Assembly (NCBI GenBank): GCA_036583965.1
Contig: JAZBQD010000015.1
Span: 69,232,330-69,296,329, forward strand
Source of the DNA: Prunella strophiata
Lineage: Eukaryota; Chordata; Aves; Passeriformes; Prunellidae
DNA: 64,000 nucleotides
Reading direction: 5' to 3'
The translations under genes were made by a program, and so were the position numbers. The notes below the pieces were generated by a model. That model made no database searches. It saw only the letters and a list, made by a program, of their open reading frames with translations, and was not told where the DNA came from. Positions 13,166-27,445 of this stretch are shown here, piece by piece; the first letter of the stretch is position 1, and each line of letters opens with the position of its first letter.

Positions 13166-15158
13166 GACCTTCCTTTACAACAATTGAAAACAAAGCATTA
13201 GGCCTAAAAACATCAACAGGACTACTGGTCTTCAACTAGGGATGCACCTTAGCCTCCTAAATGTCTTTTTATGTCTCATCCAATGAGGATAAAAAAAAAT
13301 CCAAAAATGGTCTGTGCTGTATTTGCTTGTATCTCCAAAAATAATAAAAGCCTCATGCCCCAGCAAATGAAAAAATCTTATTTTGATTTTTTCAACAGTT
13401 GAAGGAATCCTTAGCTTTGGAATGCTTTCTCAATGAGATTCTCAGTATTTTTATTCTGTGCTCTGAGATAGCCTTTATGTCTATTGCTTGTTTTCAACTT
13501 CTAGACTCATGACCATGTAATCCTCAAAGTTATCCAACTGACTAGAAGGCAGTTGCTGTATTTCCCTTAAATGGTGATTTTCCTTTTCATGAGAGACACA
13601 GGTATCCACAGTCCTTTTGGTTACACTGGATATGTTAGTCTTGTACATGTAAAAAGATACAACAGAACATCGATTTTTTTTTAAAATGTCATGGTTCATG
13701 TTATACCCTTTTCAGGCAAACAATATTTATTTTGTGCCAGGACAAATTCTGACAATTTTGACATATTTTTTAGAACATTACTTGGTTTCTGTGAAGGTTT
13801 CCATCTGTCTGTTCATTTATGTATACCAGTGTGATCTTTTTCATTCAGTTTACTTGAACAAAAGGTGAAAGAATTTTAGACATATGGAAGAAATAAAAGA
13901 GCAGGACTCTTAGATAAAGGGATCAAATGTATCTGCTTTCCAACAGTGGGGTATTGGTGGTATTTAGTCTATCTGTTTCAGTAGGTTTTTCTTAATTTTT
14001 TTGGTTGTTTCGTTTTTTAAAATATTGCTCTTGTCATTGGACAGCTAGGAAAAAAACCCCAAAAAGCAGGGATTTATGAACACATCACTTGTACCTGAGA
14101 AGCAGTTCTGATAGATCCTAAAACTGATTCCACATGAGGGATCAGTATACACTTTTTGATGTATGGCCACTGGCCACTTTTTGGATGGCTTTCACAATGT
14201 TTTCCTGAAGAATTTTTTATTAAAATGAATAGATGGGAGGCAACAAGAAAGTCTTCTACTGGGAAAACTATGTTGGTATTAGCAAACTATCATTTGCAAA
14301 AGAACATTCTGCAACCTCCCTGCTGTCTCTCTGCACTTCATATCTGGATGCTAAAGTTTTCTGAACACTAATATTTATTTCTTCTGTGACCCTTAACTGA
14401 CAGGACTTCCTACCATTTTGCATTTGTTGCAGCTCATGTGCCAAACCAAGACTAAAATTTTATACATCACTTGCATTTTCAATAATTCTAATGAAATGGC
14501 ATAATTTCATTTTAGGAGGGACAGCGTGACAAAAAAATAGTTGGTTGCACTCTCTGTTGAATAAAAAGTCTGATTTTATACACTTACAAGAGCAAATAAT
14601 GGAAAACACCAACACGAAGAAAAAAGTCCAATGTCCCTCTAAAATCAGCAGATGTGAGATATCAATAGTTGAAAATTTCTTCCTTTATTCCTGCAAAGGA
14701 CTTGAAGTAAATAAATTATTACAATAACCAATCTCAATAAATCATCCCACACTTCAGAAGACAAAAATGATTCCATTATGTTCCCCATTGTGAATTCTTT
14801 TAACTATGAATTTGGAATTTTAATTCCATAACTTCATGATTTCTTCTTAGGCAACAAGTTGTTTTACAAAGCAGAATAAGAAAAAAAAAAAAAAATTGCT
14901 ACTATATCTCTAATAAATGACTGCCAAAGAAGCAATAGGAGGCTGACTGAAACTGTTTGATTGCTTTGAAATTACTCCTGAATATTCACAGCAAACAGCT
15001 TGCAGCACGTACCCAGCTCTCAAGAGGATAATAAAGTTTTCCCATTGTCACTCCTGTAGAAAATATTATTTTGTATTGAACTTCTATGAAAACCAATAGT
15101 TTCTCTTTTTTAATAATTTAAAATGAAGCAGCAGTCCTAATAGCTGTTTCTTATGGGG

Positions 15159-15195
15159 TTTTTTTTGTTTGTTTGTTTTTGTTTGTTTTTTTTTT
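15159..15195. repeat. (GTTT)n / T-rich microsatellite
   Basis: Four or five GTTT units are embedded in T runs. The reverse-complement type, CAAA repeats, occurs at 18.34, 61.18 and 63.49 kb. Confidence 0.85.
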
Positions 15196-17816
15196 AAAGT
15201 CAGAAGAAAACTAAAGTAAATCTCAGATCTGAATGGACCTTCTTTTTGTCAGCTTCATTTTAACTTCAGAAGTAGCTGGCTACATTCAGAAATCTGCTCC
15301 ACTTATCAAGTAGAAGAGAAACATGTTACAGGTACCGAATATGATACCCATAGTGAAAAAAATTATATGAGGAGAAAATCAACACTGAAATTCTTCTTTC
15401 TGGAAATAAATGAGCTGATAAACAAAATTATATGGGTCTGTAAAATCATGGTTAACTCAGGAATTGCCTCTGATATCATATATCACTATGACTCATAATA
15501 CGATAAGTTGGAAGTACACTGGCCTTCTTACATATCTCAGGATATGTATTTAACAGTAAAAGGACATATATTTTCATACTGTTTGTACTGTGTAACCCAG
15601 TATCACAGAATATTTTAGAGGAAAATAACCAAAGGGCTGAAAGGCTGGAAAAATTAAATTAAAGTTATTGCTGTTTTTAAATGCAGCAATCCAGCAGTGT
15701 TCTTTGATTCAGAGATCCTCATATTGTTGCATCATAGAAGCTAGAAATATGTTACATTGGGGAAGACCTGAATATTAAACTCCTTAAACTATCTGCTTCC
15801 CACTGCTGTTAAAGGAAACCTACTGACATTGGTGGGCCTGTGGTCCCATCTCTCAAAAAGGGTAAAACATGGATAGACTTCAACATTGAAAGCAGCATGC
15901 TCTTTTCCTGGTGTAGGAATATGTGTTAGGGCAGTTAAGAATTTTTTCTCAACAGGACCTAAGAATTTTTAGCTTCCCTTGTGACAGGAGGGAGCCAAAC
16001 AACTTGAACAGAAAAGATTTTGCTCTTTATTAGGCAATTTGTATTCTTAATCCTTATCTTATCTAAAAATGCGACAGCAGCTGTACAAGGAATTTTGCTT
16101 CTTAAGCCACCCAAGTCAATTATTAATTCCTTGAGAAGCCATTCATATAACCAATTCCTGTTCCAAAAACACAAAAAACACTGCAAATTTATTTTTGCAC
16201 CTCTTTTCATGTTGAAATCACTTGAGGAAGGACGGTGATGATACACGAGTTTTAAACTACTTGTCATATCAATTCAGTGTTTTTCTTTGCCTGATGATAG
16301 AATTTCATTATATTACAATAAAGCTTTAGTGCTGGTACAACTTGTTCCTGCTGTAATTTGCTTGTTTCAGTTTTGCTGCTTCTTTTAATAGTGTCAAAAA
16401 GCAATTTTTAAGGCTAGACAGCATAACCTGACTACATGTTGAAGGAAAACACTTCCAGGCAAGGGGAAGGGTATGTGTGATTATTGAGTAGCATTCCTGA
16501 GAGGTGGGCTAAAAAGTGAAAATATAATGCTGCTGCCTGGTGCAAGACAGTTACCTCAGGAAAATCATGTTTCGAGCATCCTGCAACATTTATAAAATGT
16601 GCCTGATCTCACTGTATTATTATGAATATCTTCTTGTGCACATGTAACAAGATTTGTACAGAAATGTCTCAGCATGGCATGGTTGCAGCTTTTAATGGTT
16701 TAGAATTTTTATCAACTAGTGAGCTTTAGAACTATGGGAATTTCAGCAGAACAACGATTCCAAGTCAAATGAGGGGACTCCAAAACAACCTCACACAGGG
16801 TTGTGTAAGCACCTATAACACATCACTGAGATGCCCTGGGGTATTGTGTGTGTGGTCAGGCAGCTAGCTGTGATTGCTGTAATTCCACTGGCAAAACAAG
16901 GGGTGGTCAAATCTTCCTTCATCCAAATGCCTCTTACCACTTCCCTGATAGGTTTAAGGTTTGTATTTTATATTTTAGGGTTTATATATACCTTATAGCA
17001 CTGGCTGAGTATTTATGCCTTAAATTAAATATTCAAAGAAAAACACAAGAAGTATGTCACTTCTGTTATCATGAGTTTGTTCAATGGCCTCAGAATCCCA
17101 CAATCATTTTCAAATTTGCTAAAAAATAGCACCTAATTTTGGAGGCACAACCGTCTCATCCACAATACATTGGTTTTTGAGATTCACAGGGCTGATTTGA
17201 CTTTTTCTAATATCATACATATTGAAAATTACCTTATGCGAGTACACAGCTGGGACAAAACCTGTATTAAGTGGCTTTTTTCTAGTTGTGGCTCCTGTCT
17301 TTAATATACAGCCATAATCTTTTTGCAAGATATCAGCTTATCAGTTATGGAATTAGATTCAGGGGAACTCAAGTCAGTAAAAAAAATGCCAGAAGAAATG
17401 TCTTAAAGCATTGAGTAAAAAGCCCAATTTCATAAAGACCAATAGGAAATCATCCTCCAGATTTTATATTCCCTAATGTTCTTAAAATGATTATGTTGCT
17501 CAAAACAGAACTAAAGTTTTATAAACCAAATATACTAATTTTCATGTTCCTAACAGATAGTTATGTCTTTCTTCATAAGCACACTTCCATTTTCTCCTTT
17601 ATATCAGTTAAAACAGAACTCAAGTAGCAGAACAGCAAGTATTTTCAAGAACCTACGGTCCAAGGTGAGTTGCTGGTGAGAATGTAAACCAAAATAGAAT
17701 AATACTTACCAGTTCATCCCTCACATTATTTATATTAAAATAGGACTTCTCATGACCACTGTTTATTTTCCAGTTGCCAAAACATAAGTAAATGTCACAA
17801 TCACAATTTACCCCCA

Positions 17817-17837
17817 ATTGAGGTAAATTACCTCAAT
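17817..17837. repeat. Short perfect inverted repeat
   Basis: The 10-bp arms ATTGAGGTAA and TTACCTCAAT are separated by one base. This gives a near-palindrome. No associated element was seen. Confidence 0.8.
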
Positions 17838-19232
17838 ACCTGAGCACTTGAGGCATGGTTGTATGTGTCTTTCTTCGCATATATGTATCACACTGAGAAA
17901 TTTATCTTCAGCAGTAACTACAGGCTCCCTTTGAGTTCATAGATGGTTTTGCTTGACATGAAAGCACAAAGATGGCTCCAGGTAAGGTTTAATTTGGAAT
18001 ACAATACTGAATATTTTTTTTTCCTCTTATTGTTTCCCCTTGCTGCATGTAAATGTTTTGCTATGTCAGAGATACTGACAAAGTTCTCTGCAGATAACCT
18101 AGCCTTATTTTTTTTCCTGGTGGAAAGGTGGTGGAGAGGATTCTGCACTGTTTGAACAAAGTCCAGCTTGTGCATATCAACTGCAAATCTCCTGTTTCAA
18201 TGTTTTGGTTAGAGAGAAACCTGAAAACAAAGAGATTAATTAGATGTAAGGCCACAGAGACCATGCATTGGAAGCCAAGCTGCCACAGAGGACTGGACTT
18301 TTCTCCCTAAACAATTTTTATATAATTTTCATCATTTAAAAACAAACAAACAAACCCACAAGAGACATTGCCACAGAATTTGATTATCGGTGGAGATTTA
18401 AGCAAGGAGAAAAAGCTGCCTGGCACCTTGCAGTAGCAAAAAGATAATTCAAAATAAGCATTGCTGTTAAACAAAATGCAGGACTCTGCAGCAACCTGTT
18501 ATAGGAAGCAAAAAATTGAGTGTGTGTGGAAGTACAGGAATAGAGTTAAACACATAGTGTGAGAAACTCCACAAGGATGAACAGAAAGCCAAAGATGGTT
18601 ATGAACATAGTGCAAGAAAGAAAAAAAAGCAACCCAAACTGTAACAATGTAAGTAAAAATTCACTGGAGAACAATGGGCTTTTTTCCCCCAGCTTTCCAG
18701 GTTCATCTTATCAACCATATCAATCACAGTATTTATGAAGTGGCTCTACCATGAGTGATAACTAAGCTTGATCAGAGCTGGTTCTTATGACCAAGTCATT
18801 AAAATCACCAGAAAGAAAAGTTTTGTTTAATCAGTACCTGATTGTATATCTTTAATGGAAGGAAAAAAGAAGAGTATTATCTCAACAGCAAGCAATTTAG
18901 GAGAGAAAGAAAATCGTTGAAAGGAGGTGTTATTCAACTCATAAATAGTTAAACCTCTAGTTTGACTAAATCACTCAAATGAAAAAAAAATCATCTGTCT
19001 GCCATCAACTTACATTTTTGGATTAGTGTAGTGTGATGATTGGTAGAACTGACATGCAAACCAAAAAAAATAATTATATTTTACCCAAAAGCTAGATTTG
19101 TGAGAGATGATTTTTGGTGTCACATATTATTTGTTCAGTGCCCAAACTCTGCAATTCGGATTTTAAAATTGCACAGCTACACTTAAATATCTTCTACAGT
19201 TCTGTCCATTTTTAATTATATTATCTCATTTT

Positions 19233-19263
19233 AGTAATGTTTTTCTCTTCAAGAAACATTACT
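19233..19263. repeat. Short inverted repeat (10-bp arms, 11-nt loop)
   Basis: AGTAATGTTT and AAACATTACT pair perfectly around an 11-base loop. It is too short for a microRNA precursor. Confidence 0.75.
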
Positions 19264-20044
19264 GGGGAAGCACAGCACATCTTTAATAAAGAACTGCAAC
19301 ATTAAAAGGTGCAACTGCCTTAAACCCTGAGTCCAAAAGCATCAACTGTTAAAACAGTCTTGAGTACTAAGGGGGTAGGGACATTTCAGTTCTGTGTGGA
19401 AGAGCAGAATAAACTGCATGGCTACTGTGATAATTACATGAAAAGCAGATCCTGAAGTGCTATTACTAGGTTCTCCCTTTGTAGAAGAAAGATCAAGGAC
19501 TGTTAGTCCTCAGCCACAGAAGCCTTGATGCATCCTGCTTAAATTAAAGCCCTTCAAGAATGCCTTTTTCTGTGGTTTCATTTATAATCAATGGTGAGAA
19601 TCCAACACCACCAGAGTAAAATGTTGTCCAATTAAAGATTTAAATCATCTTTTAAAGGAATCTATTCCTTTTCATTGACTAAGTTGACTAGACTTCTGAG
19701 TTAGGTGCCTCAATTAAGTGCTTAAAGTTGAGTAAATCTAGGTGGTAAAAGATCAGCAAAAAGCTTTTCCACTGTGTTTTGTACAGTAAGTGCAAGAAAT
19801 ACTTCTGTTCATATTACTGATGCTCTTAGGAAGACATAAGCTTTATCTTCCTGCAAAGATGTTTGCAGGAACATCAGTCCAAACCCTCTAGGGTGGGTTG
19901 ACCTTGGCTAGCTGCTGGACACCTACCCAGATTCTCACTTCTTCACCTTCCTCAAACATAGGAGGGGGAGAAAATAACATGGGTGAAGATAAAGATAGGA
20001 AGATTGGTTGACCAGTTTATGTCATGAACAAAGCAGACTTGACT

Positions 20045-20425
20045 TGGTCTCTTCAGCTTGAGAGAGCCTGAGGGCTCCCTGAGGGGAGATCTCACTGCAG
20101 TTTACAGCTTCTTCATAAGGGGAAGAGGGGGGGCAGACACTGATCTCTCTCTGGTGACCAGTGACAGGACCTGAGGGAAGTTGAGTCAGGGAAGGTTTAG
20201 ATTGGGATATTAGAAAAAAGTTCTTCCCCCAGAGGGTGGCTGGGCACTGGAACAGGCTCTCCAGAGAAGTGGCCACAGCACCAGCCTGAGAGAGTTCAGG
20301 AAGAATTTGGACAATGCTCTTGAGCACATGGTATGACTCTTGGGGATGGTCCTGTGCAGGGTTGGGATTTGGAATCAATGATCCTTGTGCTTCCCTTCTA
20401 ACTCAGCATATTCTGTGATTCTGTG
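20045..20425 (+). mobile_element. CR1 3'-end fragment, plus strand
   Basis: The recognisable order is that of the CR1 ORF2 end and 3' UTR: GGTTTAGATTGGGATATTAG (20196-20215), GGCACTGGAACAGGCTCTCC (20245-20264), AGAGAAGTGG, then a tail with TATTCTGTGATTCTGTGA (20409-20426), the CR1 terminal octamer in two copies. About 380 bp survive. The part before 20150 is more diverged, so the 5' border is uncertain. Confidence 0.88.
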
Positions 20426-20479
20426 ACTTGGGGAAAATTAATTCAATTTATTGTCAATTAAAAAATATGTAGATGTTGA

Positions 20480-21060
20480 AAAACAAAAAGACACTTCACC
20501 ATCCCCCTTTTTCCCAGGTTTAACATCATTCCTCTATTTCTGACTCCCTGCCCTCTCCCCACCCTGCCCAGCATTGCAGAGGCAATGGGGAGCTGGGGGT
20601 TGCAACCATGACAGTTCCTCTCTGTCTCTTCTTCCTCCTCCCCCTTTACCTCTGCTCCAGTGTGGGCTTTCCACGGGCTGCCACTTCTCTCAGGACATGT
20701 ATGTATGCCTGCTGCAGTGTTGGGTCCTCCATGGGGCTGCAGAGTGGATATCTGCTCCAGCATGGAGTACTTCCTCCTTTGCCTCTGACCATGGTGTTCC
20801 ATCCCCTGTTTGTTCTCACGATTTTTGTTCCTTCATCCTCTGTCTCTGCAGAATTTTCTCCCTTTCCTTAGAGGTGTTTTCACTGAGGGACCTAGCCATG
20901 GCTAGGGGCTCAGCTATCCCCTGCAGTGGGGTCTCACAGAGCTGACAGGAACTGGTTGTTTCTGACATGGGACAGCCCTGGCTACTCCTCTCGCAGGCCA
21001 CAGCTCCCCACTGTCCTTGCTTTGGCATGCAAACCCACTACATGCCCTTTTCCCAGGCAG
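20480..21060 (-). mobile_element. Decayed avian LTR-like fragment with internal repeats
   Basis: The segment is clearly GC-richer than its flanks and has internal near-repeats of one phrase: TCTGCTCCAGTGTGGGC (20651), GCTGCAGTGTTGGGTCCTCC (20711) and TCTGCTCCAGCATGGAG (20751). I associate this phrase structure, beside a TGGGGAGCTGGGGGTTGC block (20587-20604), with a common avian ERV LTR/leader repeat read on the opposite strand. The termini are lost and no target duplication is visible. It starts about 50 bp after the CR1 tail. The class assignment is from memory and is not certain; it could be another GC-rich interspersed repeat. Confidence 0.5.
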
Positions 21061-22594
21061 ACATCCATTATAATTTGTGAGTCATTATGAGGTTGCAGAT
21101 AAAAACTTTGTATTATTCTGGAAAGGATATATTAATGAGAGACATGTTATACTTTTCTCATTAATTTTCTCATGGAAATTTCAGTGGAGGTAAGAGTGTT
21201 CTTTCTTGCAGGTGGGAGATTTTAGTTCTGGATGAAATAACTAACTAATTTCCCCAAAGGACAGCTCTCAGAATGTAGCACTGAGCTGAGGGTATTCTCT
21301 GTGCTGTTAAACAGGTAATTACTCTCATCCCCTGCTTCCAGAACTGATGAGCTTGTTTCTTTCAAAGGGCAGTTCATATACTCCAGGGATTCAGTCAGGT
21401 GTGGATACTGAATGACAACTCCACCTAAACCTGCCATATTCATTTTCGAGTGTTTTTGACTACAGAACTACCAAGTTTAATCTGGAGTGTGTCTGAAGTC
21501 TAGTCTAGGAAAGAAGAAGGTGTTGTACAAACTTTTGCATCTATAGATAAGAAGTGCAAGTAAAATGACTGAAAAACATTTTAGGAAATGAACTGTCTCA
21601 GGAAATTCATTTATATGAGGGTAAAACAGGATAGATAAGTTCCTCTCGAAGATAAGTACGCAGCTATGCAGGCAGAGTGTCAGCAAATAAGTACCTATTC
21701 CAAATTAGCAATTTGCTGCTGTTTTCTTTTATAATTTTTTTAACTTTTGTGTGGAGGGTTGGAAACAAGTCCCTTGCTCCTCCCTCCTATTAAAACAAAT
21801 AAATCAGTCCAACCTTTTTGCTGCTCCTCCAGAGTGTCTGTTGCTCTCAAGACTTCTGGTAGAAACTAGAACTCAATGCTTTTCTTCCTGCTGATATTGG
21901 ACAAACTTTAGGTTCTTTTCCTATTGCCCTTCTCAGTTTTCATAATCCTTCTGAAGTTTCACAAGGCTCATTTTATCATACTAGAAAACATCTCTGATAA
22001 TGTCTGACCTACATACCCTGAAGTTCAGACCAACTGTAAAAGTGGTTATGAAAAGCCTTATAGTCTCAAACTACAATTCTGCTAGTACTGACAAGAAGAC
22101 TTGAACTTTTTTGCATTTGTGTGCTAACTCAGTCAGAAGAGTGAGATGAGACTAATGGAGCCTAATTTCAAAAATGCTGATAGTTAAATTTAGCCCTAGT
22201 TGTTGCATAATATGTCATTAATGAAGCAAAATCAAAGAAATACTTCTAGGAAAGAGCCAGTTCTGGTTTGAAAATGCAAAGATTTTTGTGATCGTTAGCT
22301 TATTACAAAGAAACTCCCCCTTCTAAAATGAATTAATGCAGATGCACATGCAGGAATTTCACAGAGCAAGCAAACACTGTTCTCAAATGTTTCACTGTGG
22401 TAGTGACTGAGCCTCTTTCACAAGAGCTAACTGCTATCAAGTGTCTCAACTGAAATATTTGGCTGTTAAGCTCCTGCTTTTAGGTGTTGAGTATGGAATG
22501 TTCTTAAGATTTGGAACTGATAGAAACAATGAGAAAATGCTCATGTAAAAATGACTATATGACTTTTTTTTTTTCAAGTTTGAAAAAAACATGA

Positions 22595-22707
22595 AGATGT
22601 GGTACTTAGGGACATGGTTTAGTGGTGGACCTGTCAGTGTTAGGTTAATGGTTAGACTTGATGATCTAGGAGGTGTTTCCCAACCTGTATGATTTTCTGT
22701 GATTCTC
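22595..22707 (+). mobile_element. CR1 extreme 3' end, plus strand
   Basis: It contains the well-conserved CR1 3' UTR phrase GTACTTAGGGACATGGTTTA (22600-22619), then GTGTTAGGTTAATGGTTAGA and CTTGATGATCTAGGAGGTG, and ends in TGTGATTCTC. Only about 113 bp are present. The good match to the usual CR1 3' end suggests a relatively young, severely 5'-truncated insertion. Confidence 0.93.
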
Positions 22708-22980
22708 TAAGTAAACTGCAGCTCTGGTGCTCTGACTGTTACCTTCTTCAGAGTGGTCCTTGATTCTGCTAGTTTTGAACATGATACAATGGGGGCTGCC
22801 AGGAATTTTCTATTTCTGAAAACATTCAACTCTTGACTTCTTTGGAGATCATAGATGGGATTAGAAGAATAATTAAGACTTTCTGTCTATCTAGTTTGCT
22901 GTTCATCTGACTATCACTATCAGTTACATCAATATTAAATTCTTGATAAAATTGATCTGATTTTACTCCCCTCATAAACG

Positions 22981-23003
22981 CCAATGTTTATGTTAAACAT
23001 TGG
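22981..23003. repeat. Short perfect inverted repeat
   Basis: The arms CCAATGTTTA and TAAACATTGG have a TGT spacer. A T18 run follows at 23019-23036. Confidence 0.85.
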
Positions 23004-23018
23004 GGTTTTTAATTACAC

Positions 23019-23036
23019 TTTTTTTTTTTTTTTTTT
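23019..23036. repeat. Poly(T) tract, T18
   Basis: Uninterrupted T run; simple repeat. Confidence 0.9.
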
Positions 23037-23830
23037 ATATGGCTCTTTTGTGAGATTTTTCAGCAGAAGTCCCTAGGCACCTAATGATGATCCAAGGAAA
23101 TTTTCTTCACACGTATTTATCCTAACTACCAGGTCTTTGAGGCACCAGACACTGGGATAGAAAACAGAACTATTTGGCATGCATTTCAGAAACCTGTGTG
23201 ATGATGATGACAGAAAAATATAGATGGCAGAGCTCACTCCAAGGCTCATCCTCTGCCAGCTGGGCTTGTAAACAGGTTGCAGACTTCTTGAATAAACAAT
23301 GTTGAGAAAATCTGTGAACCAAATGTCCAAATAACCTGAGGCTCAGTTTGACCAATGACCAAAGATAAGTTCTGAAACTCTGTTCTCACTTGAAAGATGC
23401 AATGAAACAATTTTCCTGTGGCTTTAGCCACCTGTGAGCATAGAATAAGCTTCTATTAATTCCACTGACTTAAATAGATATATCAGATTTATTAGTGCTG
23501 TTTCTAAGAAAACAGCTGAGGAAAATAGTTGACAAGTGACTAAATCACCCAAGAGCTGTGACAAGTTTTTCTGAATTAATCAGTTACTAATCAGTTGTTG
23601 AAATAAGACTGTATACAGCCTGCTTTTGTAGGTATGCTCAACCAGTGAAAATAATTTTATGAAGGCTCTTTAATTGCTTGCTTATCTTCTGAAATAAGAT
23701 ACACCAGTAAGAGTATTGCTGAATTATTTTTCAACCTTAGTTACTCAGAAAAAAAAAATATTTTATATGTCTTTTTCACAGAGGGGAGCAAAAAAAGGGA
23801 AGACAATCCCACCCTCTTCCCTCCCCAACC

Positions 23831-23850
23831 AAAAAAAAAAAAAAAAAAAA
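23831..23850. repeat. Poly(A) tract, A20
   Basis: A20 between CCCCAACC and GACCC; simple repeat. Confidence 0.9.
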
Positions 23851-26800
23851 GACCCAAAACCAACAATAAACCCCTTAAACTAAATAGGGAGAAATCAAAG
23901 TACCAAATGAAAAACCAATGAGAAAAAGTGCATATAAAACCTAGGCTTTGTAATTTAATGTACCCTTGGTTATTTCTCATGTTGCCAGAAGCAATAAAAA
24001 TGACCTGTTTAGCAAGAATGATTATTCTCTGATTTATGGTTCTTGGGAGGGGAAGAGCAGACAGACAGAATGTACATGCTACCTCAGAGAAAATGACTGA
24101 TGAAAGTATTCAAAATTTCACTTGTCTCTGATGAGGATTCACATAGGCAGATACTTCTAAGAGAAACAGTCTTTTTCCTTTAAAAAGGCATCACTTTGGA
24201 AATCTAAGCCTCAACCTTATTCTATTGTCTTGAGTTTAATTTTCAAATTAAAATCCTAGTAAGAAAAAAAATTCTTTTCCTCTTGGATGTCTGAGTGATG
24301 ACATTTCCCACTGTCTCACAAAAATACACTCTTCTGCAGCCTGCAGTCAGACCAAGGTAACAATTACATGCCGTAGTGACTTATTTTCTTGAAGGCAGGA
24401 TGCCTGACAATACTATACTCAATGCTTGTTACTGTACCTTGTATTTTGTGCTTCAAGACATTGCTGAGTGCCTTAAAAACACCTCAAGTCTTTACCAAAT
24501 GAACAGTGCTTTCCCTCTTGGTTGCTTTTGACAGGGCAATATTTCTATATTTGACATTGAATAATACTAAAAAACCAAAGCATTTGTTCCCTCAGCCTCC
24601 TCTATCCATGATGGTATTTGTTTTAAGTGTTTTAATTACTGCATGACCGTCCTAAGAACAAAACCAGAACAACAAACACCAACTTTTGTATCTCAGGTCT
24701 TGTGGTTTTCATGTGTACTTGTGTTTGGGTTCTGATTTTTTTTAAATGTAGCTTCTAAGTTTTAGAAATCTTAGAGAGCTTTTCTAAAAAGTAAGAGACT
24801 CAGGAACAGATAGAAGTAAACAAGACAAAATCAGCAATGTTAGAATAAGAAGTTAAGCAGATTCCCACACAACGTACCAGAGTAGATGCCATTGGATTTT
24901 TGCTTAGAGAAAAAATCTTTGCAAAGCATTGCTTCATCTTGGAAAAAATGCTACTGCTCTGAAATCCAAGTTTATTCTAAATAAAAATTTTATCTAGAAC
25001 TTCAACACAGATAGATTCCTAGGTGGGATATCCCTGATAAGGGGGGAGAAAAAAAATCTTTAAGAGGATTGGAAAATTCTCATTTTCACAGAAATATGGG
25101 AAGATTTTCAGATGGCATTGTCGGCATTGTTATATAAATAATAATATCAAATCAAAGGAGAGGTTACAGTGTCTACACATGTCCAAGGTTCATTTTACCC
25201 TACATATTAATGTGATTTTGTATTACTACACTGTTGATACTTAGATCAACATTACCATTGTTCATGTCCAAAATGCAGTTCAGGGTAATCCCTGAAGAAG
25301 AAAATCACAACTTCTTGAGGTAATAAATTGCAGTCATTCTTGGCAGAGAAAGATCCTCCAATTTAGGTCAGTAGGTGTCTTAATCAATTTGTATTCCTGT
25401 CAGATTTTTTTTCCTGTCTCACTATTCAGATTTTTTGATGCCCCCAGAACAAGATTTGCTCTTGGACTGATGCTGTTCAGATGCAATAATGCTTTTGCCT
25501 TTGAACAGAGAGACTGCTAGCCTTAGAACAGAGAGCAATTTTGTTACTAAATGAGAACTCAGCACAAAGATCCAGCATGCCAGATTCTCTTATATCAATT
25601 CTCGAGGTCAAAAATGAGGAGAGAGGAAGGTTTTTTTAATTATTGCTCAGATTCTCAGGCATTATGCAAAAGTGCTGAATTGTAAATTACAGTTGATTTG
25701 GTGATGTTTGCATATGAGAAAAAATACTCTGGGAAATCAGATTATGAATATTATTGATCCCAAGGTCCCTAGAATATATCAGTGTTAAAATCACAGTGTA
25801 GTGAACTGAATTTGTCACACAATGATTTCTATTCTATCTTTTCCCCAGCAGAATATTCTTTCCCTGCTTACTAAAATATGTCATTGTCTGCAACACACAT
25901 TCTTGCATGTGCTATAAGCATCTTATAATGTGACACTCAAGTTTTCCCTTAGAAAGAAATAATAATAACAACCCATGTGATTTTAAGGAAAAGCGTAGAT
26001 GCCAATCATACAAGAATCTGTCAAACATTACATCCTAGAAATTTTATGGATAGAAGGGAAGAGGAATTACTGAGAGATCCTCTCAGCAGAGTGTTCTGAG
26101 TATATTGTGCACTGAAGCAACTGCAGAAAGGTGTCTTCTTCAGTCCTGTCCAGAAGCAGGTGGGGAAAACACAAATAATCTGAAGTTACACATATAATAA
26201 AATATATATCATGCTCTTTCCCAAAGCAATCACCAGTCACAGTTTATCCAGTAAACATTTAAACTGCAAAATTGATTGGTCTGATGTTAAAACTCTTGCC
26301 AAATCACTATCAAAATATTTGTATTTTCTCTCCACAAAACTGTCTGTGAAATATATTTCAGCAGTTTAGTGGAGATTGTCTGTTCAAAAATGAGAACATG
26401 GAGCACTAATAGAAAAGATGGATCCAGCTCTAATTACTTTGTCTTGTTGCTGTTATTCAAGAATTATGCTGGCGTTATGACAAAATAAAGAATAGAGCAT
26501 AAAAAATTGGTATTTCTATTTTCAAGCTGTGAACTGAATGCTTTCTCACATCTTATTTCAATCAGGACATGCAAACTAAGGGAAGGGAGACTATTTAGCT
26601 GGGAGTATATTTCAAAGAAAGGTAAAAAGCCTTGCTACAGGTTCTGGGGCAGTGTGAATTAAGTAATAAAAGAGAATTAGAGTCACAAATCCCAAGTAAA
26701 CAGAGATTAGTTTCCCATGGGATTTTCATTGTTGAATATACCCAATGGATAACAGCCTCAGCTCCCAATGCAATTATTTTGTAAATATTTTTCACATGGA

Positions 26801-27423
26801 CAGGATAGAGTAGGGTTATTCATGGCTGATGATCTTTCTCTCAGATCTTGGAAGAAGGCTAGATTTCAGTTTAATGTTTCGGGTAATAAAAAGGCAAGAA
26901 TGGGTGCAGTATTGCATAATCTAAATTCTCATATTAATCTAGCAAATTTAACTGCTATCTATGGATGTAGTGCCCTACTACAAAGAAAAAAAACCCTTCA
27001 GAAATACTTTAAACAGGTGTAAAAGATTATTCAAAATGGTGTATAAGCAACTGAGCTTAAACTTTAAGGAGGTATGGTTTCTGAGTGTTACCTTAAATCC
27101 TCTTTCATAAAGTGTTTTTTCAACCAAACCAGCCATGCAATTCTATGCATAGAAATTAAATAATTTTGCATCAATAGCCCTATAACAGCATTGTGTTAAT
27201 TTATCAAATATATTTTTGATTATTCAGATACTACTTGTAAAGAATATTAAAGTATTAGACAGCCACTATGTTAAAAAAAACTAAAATCCCCCAACAGATT
27301 AAAGAAGAAGACAACTCCTTGGTAAGCAAACTGTGCATCCCAGAGATGTTAATGATGCTAATTTCCCTGCTCTATGTATTTACTGCACTTAGGCATGTGT
27401 AGATTGTCTCAAGACTTCATTTC

Positions 27424-27445
27424 AAAAAAAAAAAAAAAAAAAAAA
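27424..27445. repeat. Poly(A) tract, A22
   Basis: A22 after CATTTC; simple repeat. No processed-gene body was recognised upstream. Confidence 0.9.

Larger units (their letters stand above)
13166..20040. other. AT-rich single-copy noncoding stretch
   Basis: No gene or known repeat was recognised. It holds a T-rich/GTTT tract (15159-15195), an A15 run near 14880-14895, and short inverted repeats listed separately. Two weak CR1-like echoes (near 15600 and 15730) are too degenerate to call. Confidence 0.55.

Noticed and set aside
15600..15790. CR1-like words (TATCACAGAATATTTTAGAG, CATCATAGAAG)
   Set aside because: Only isolated words match; the following CR1 3' UTR order is missing.
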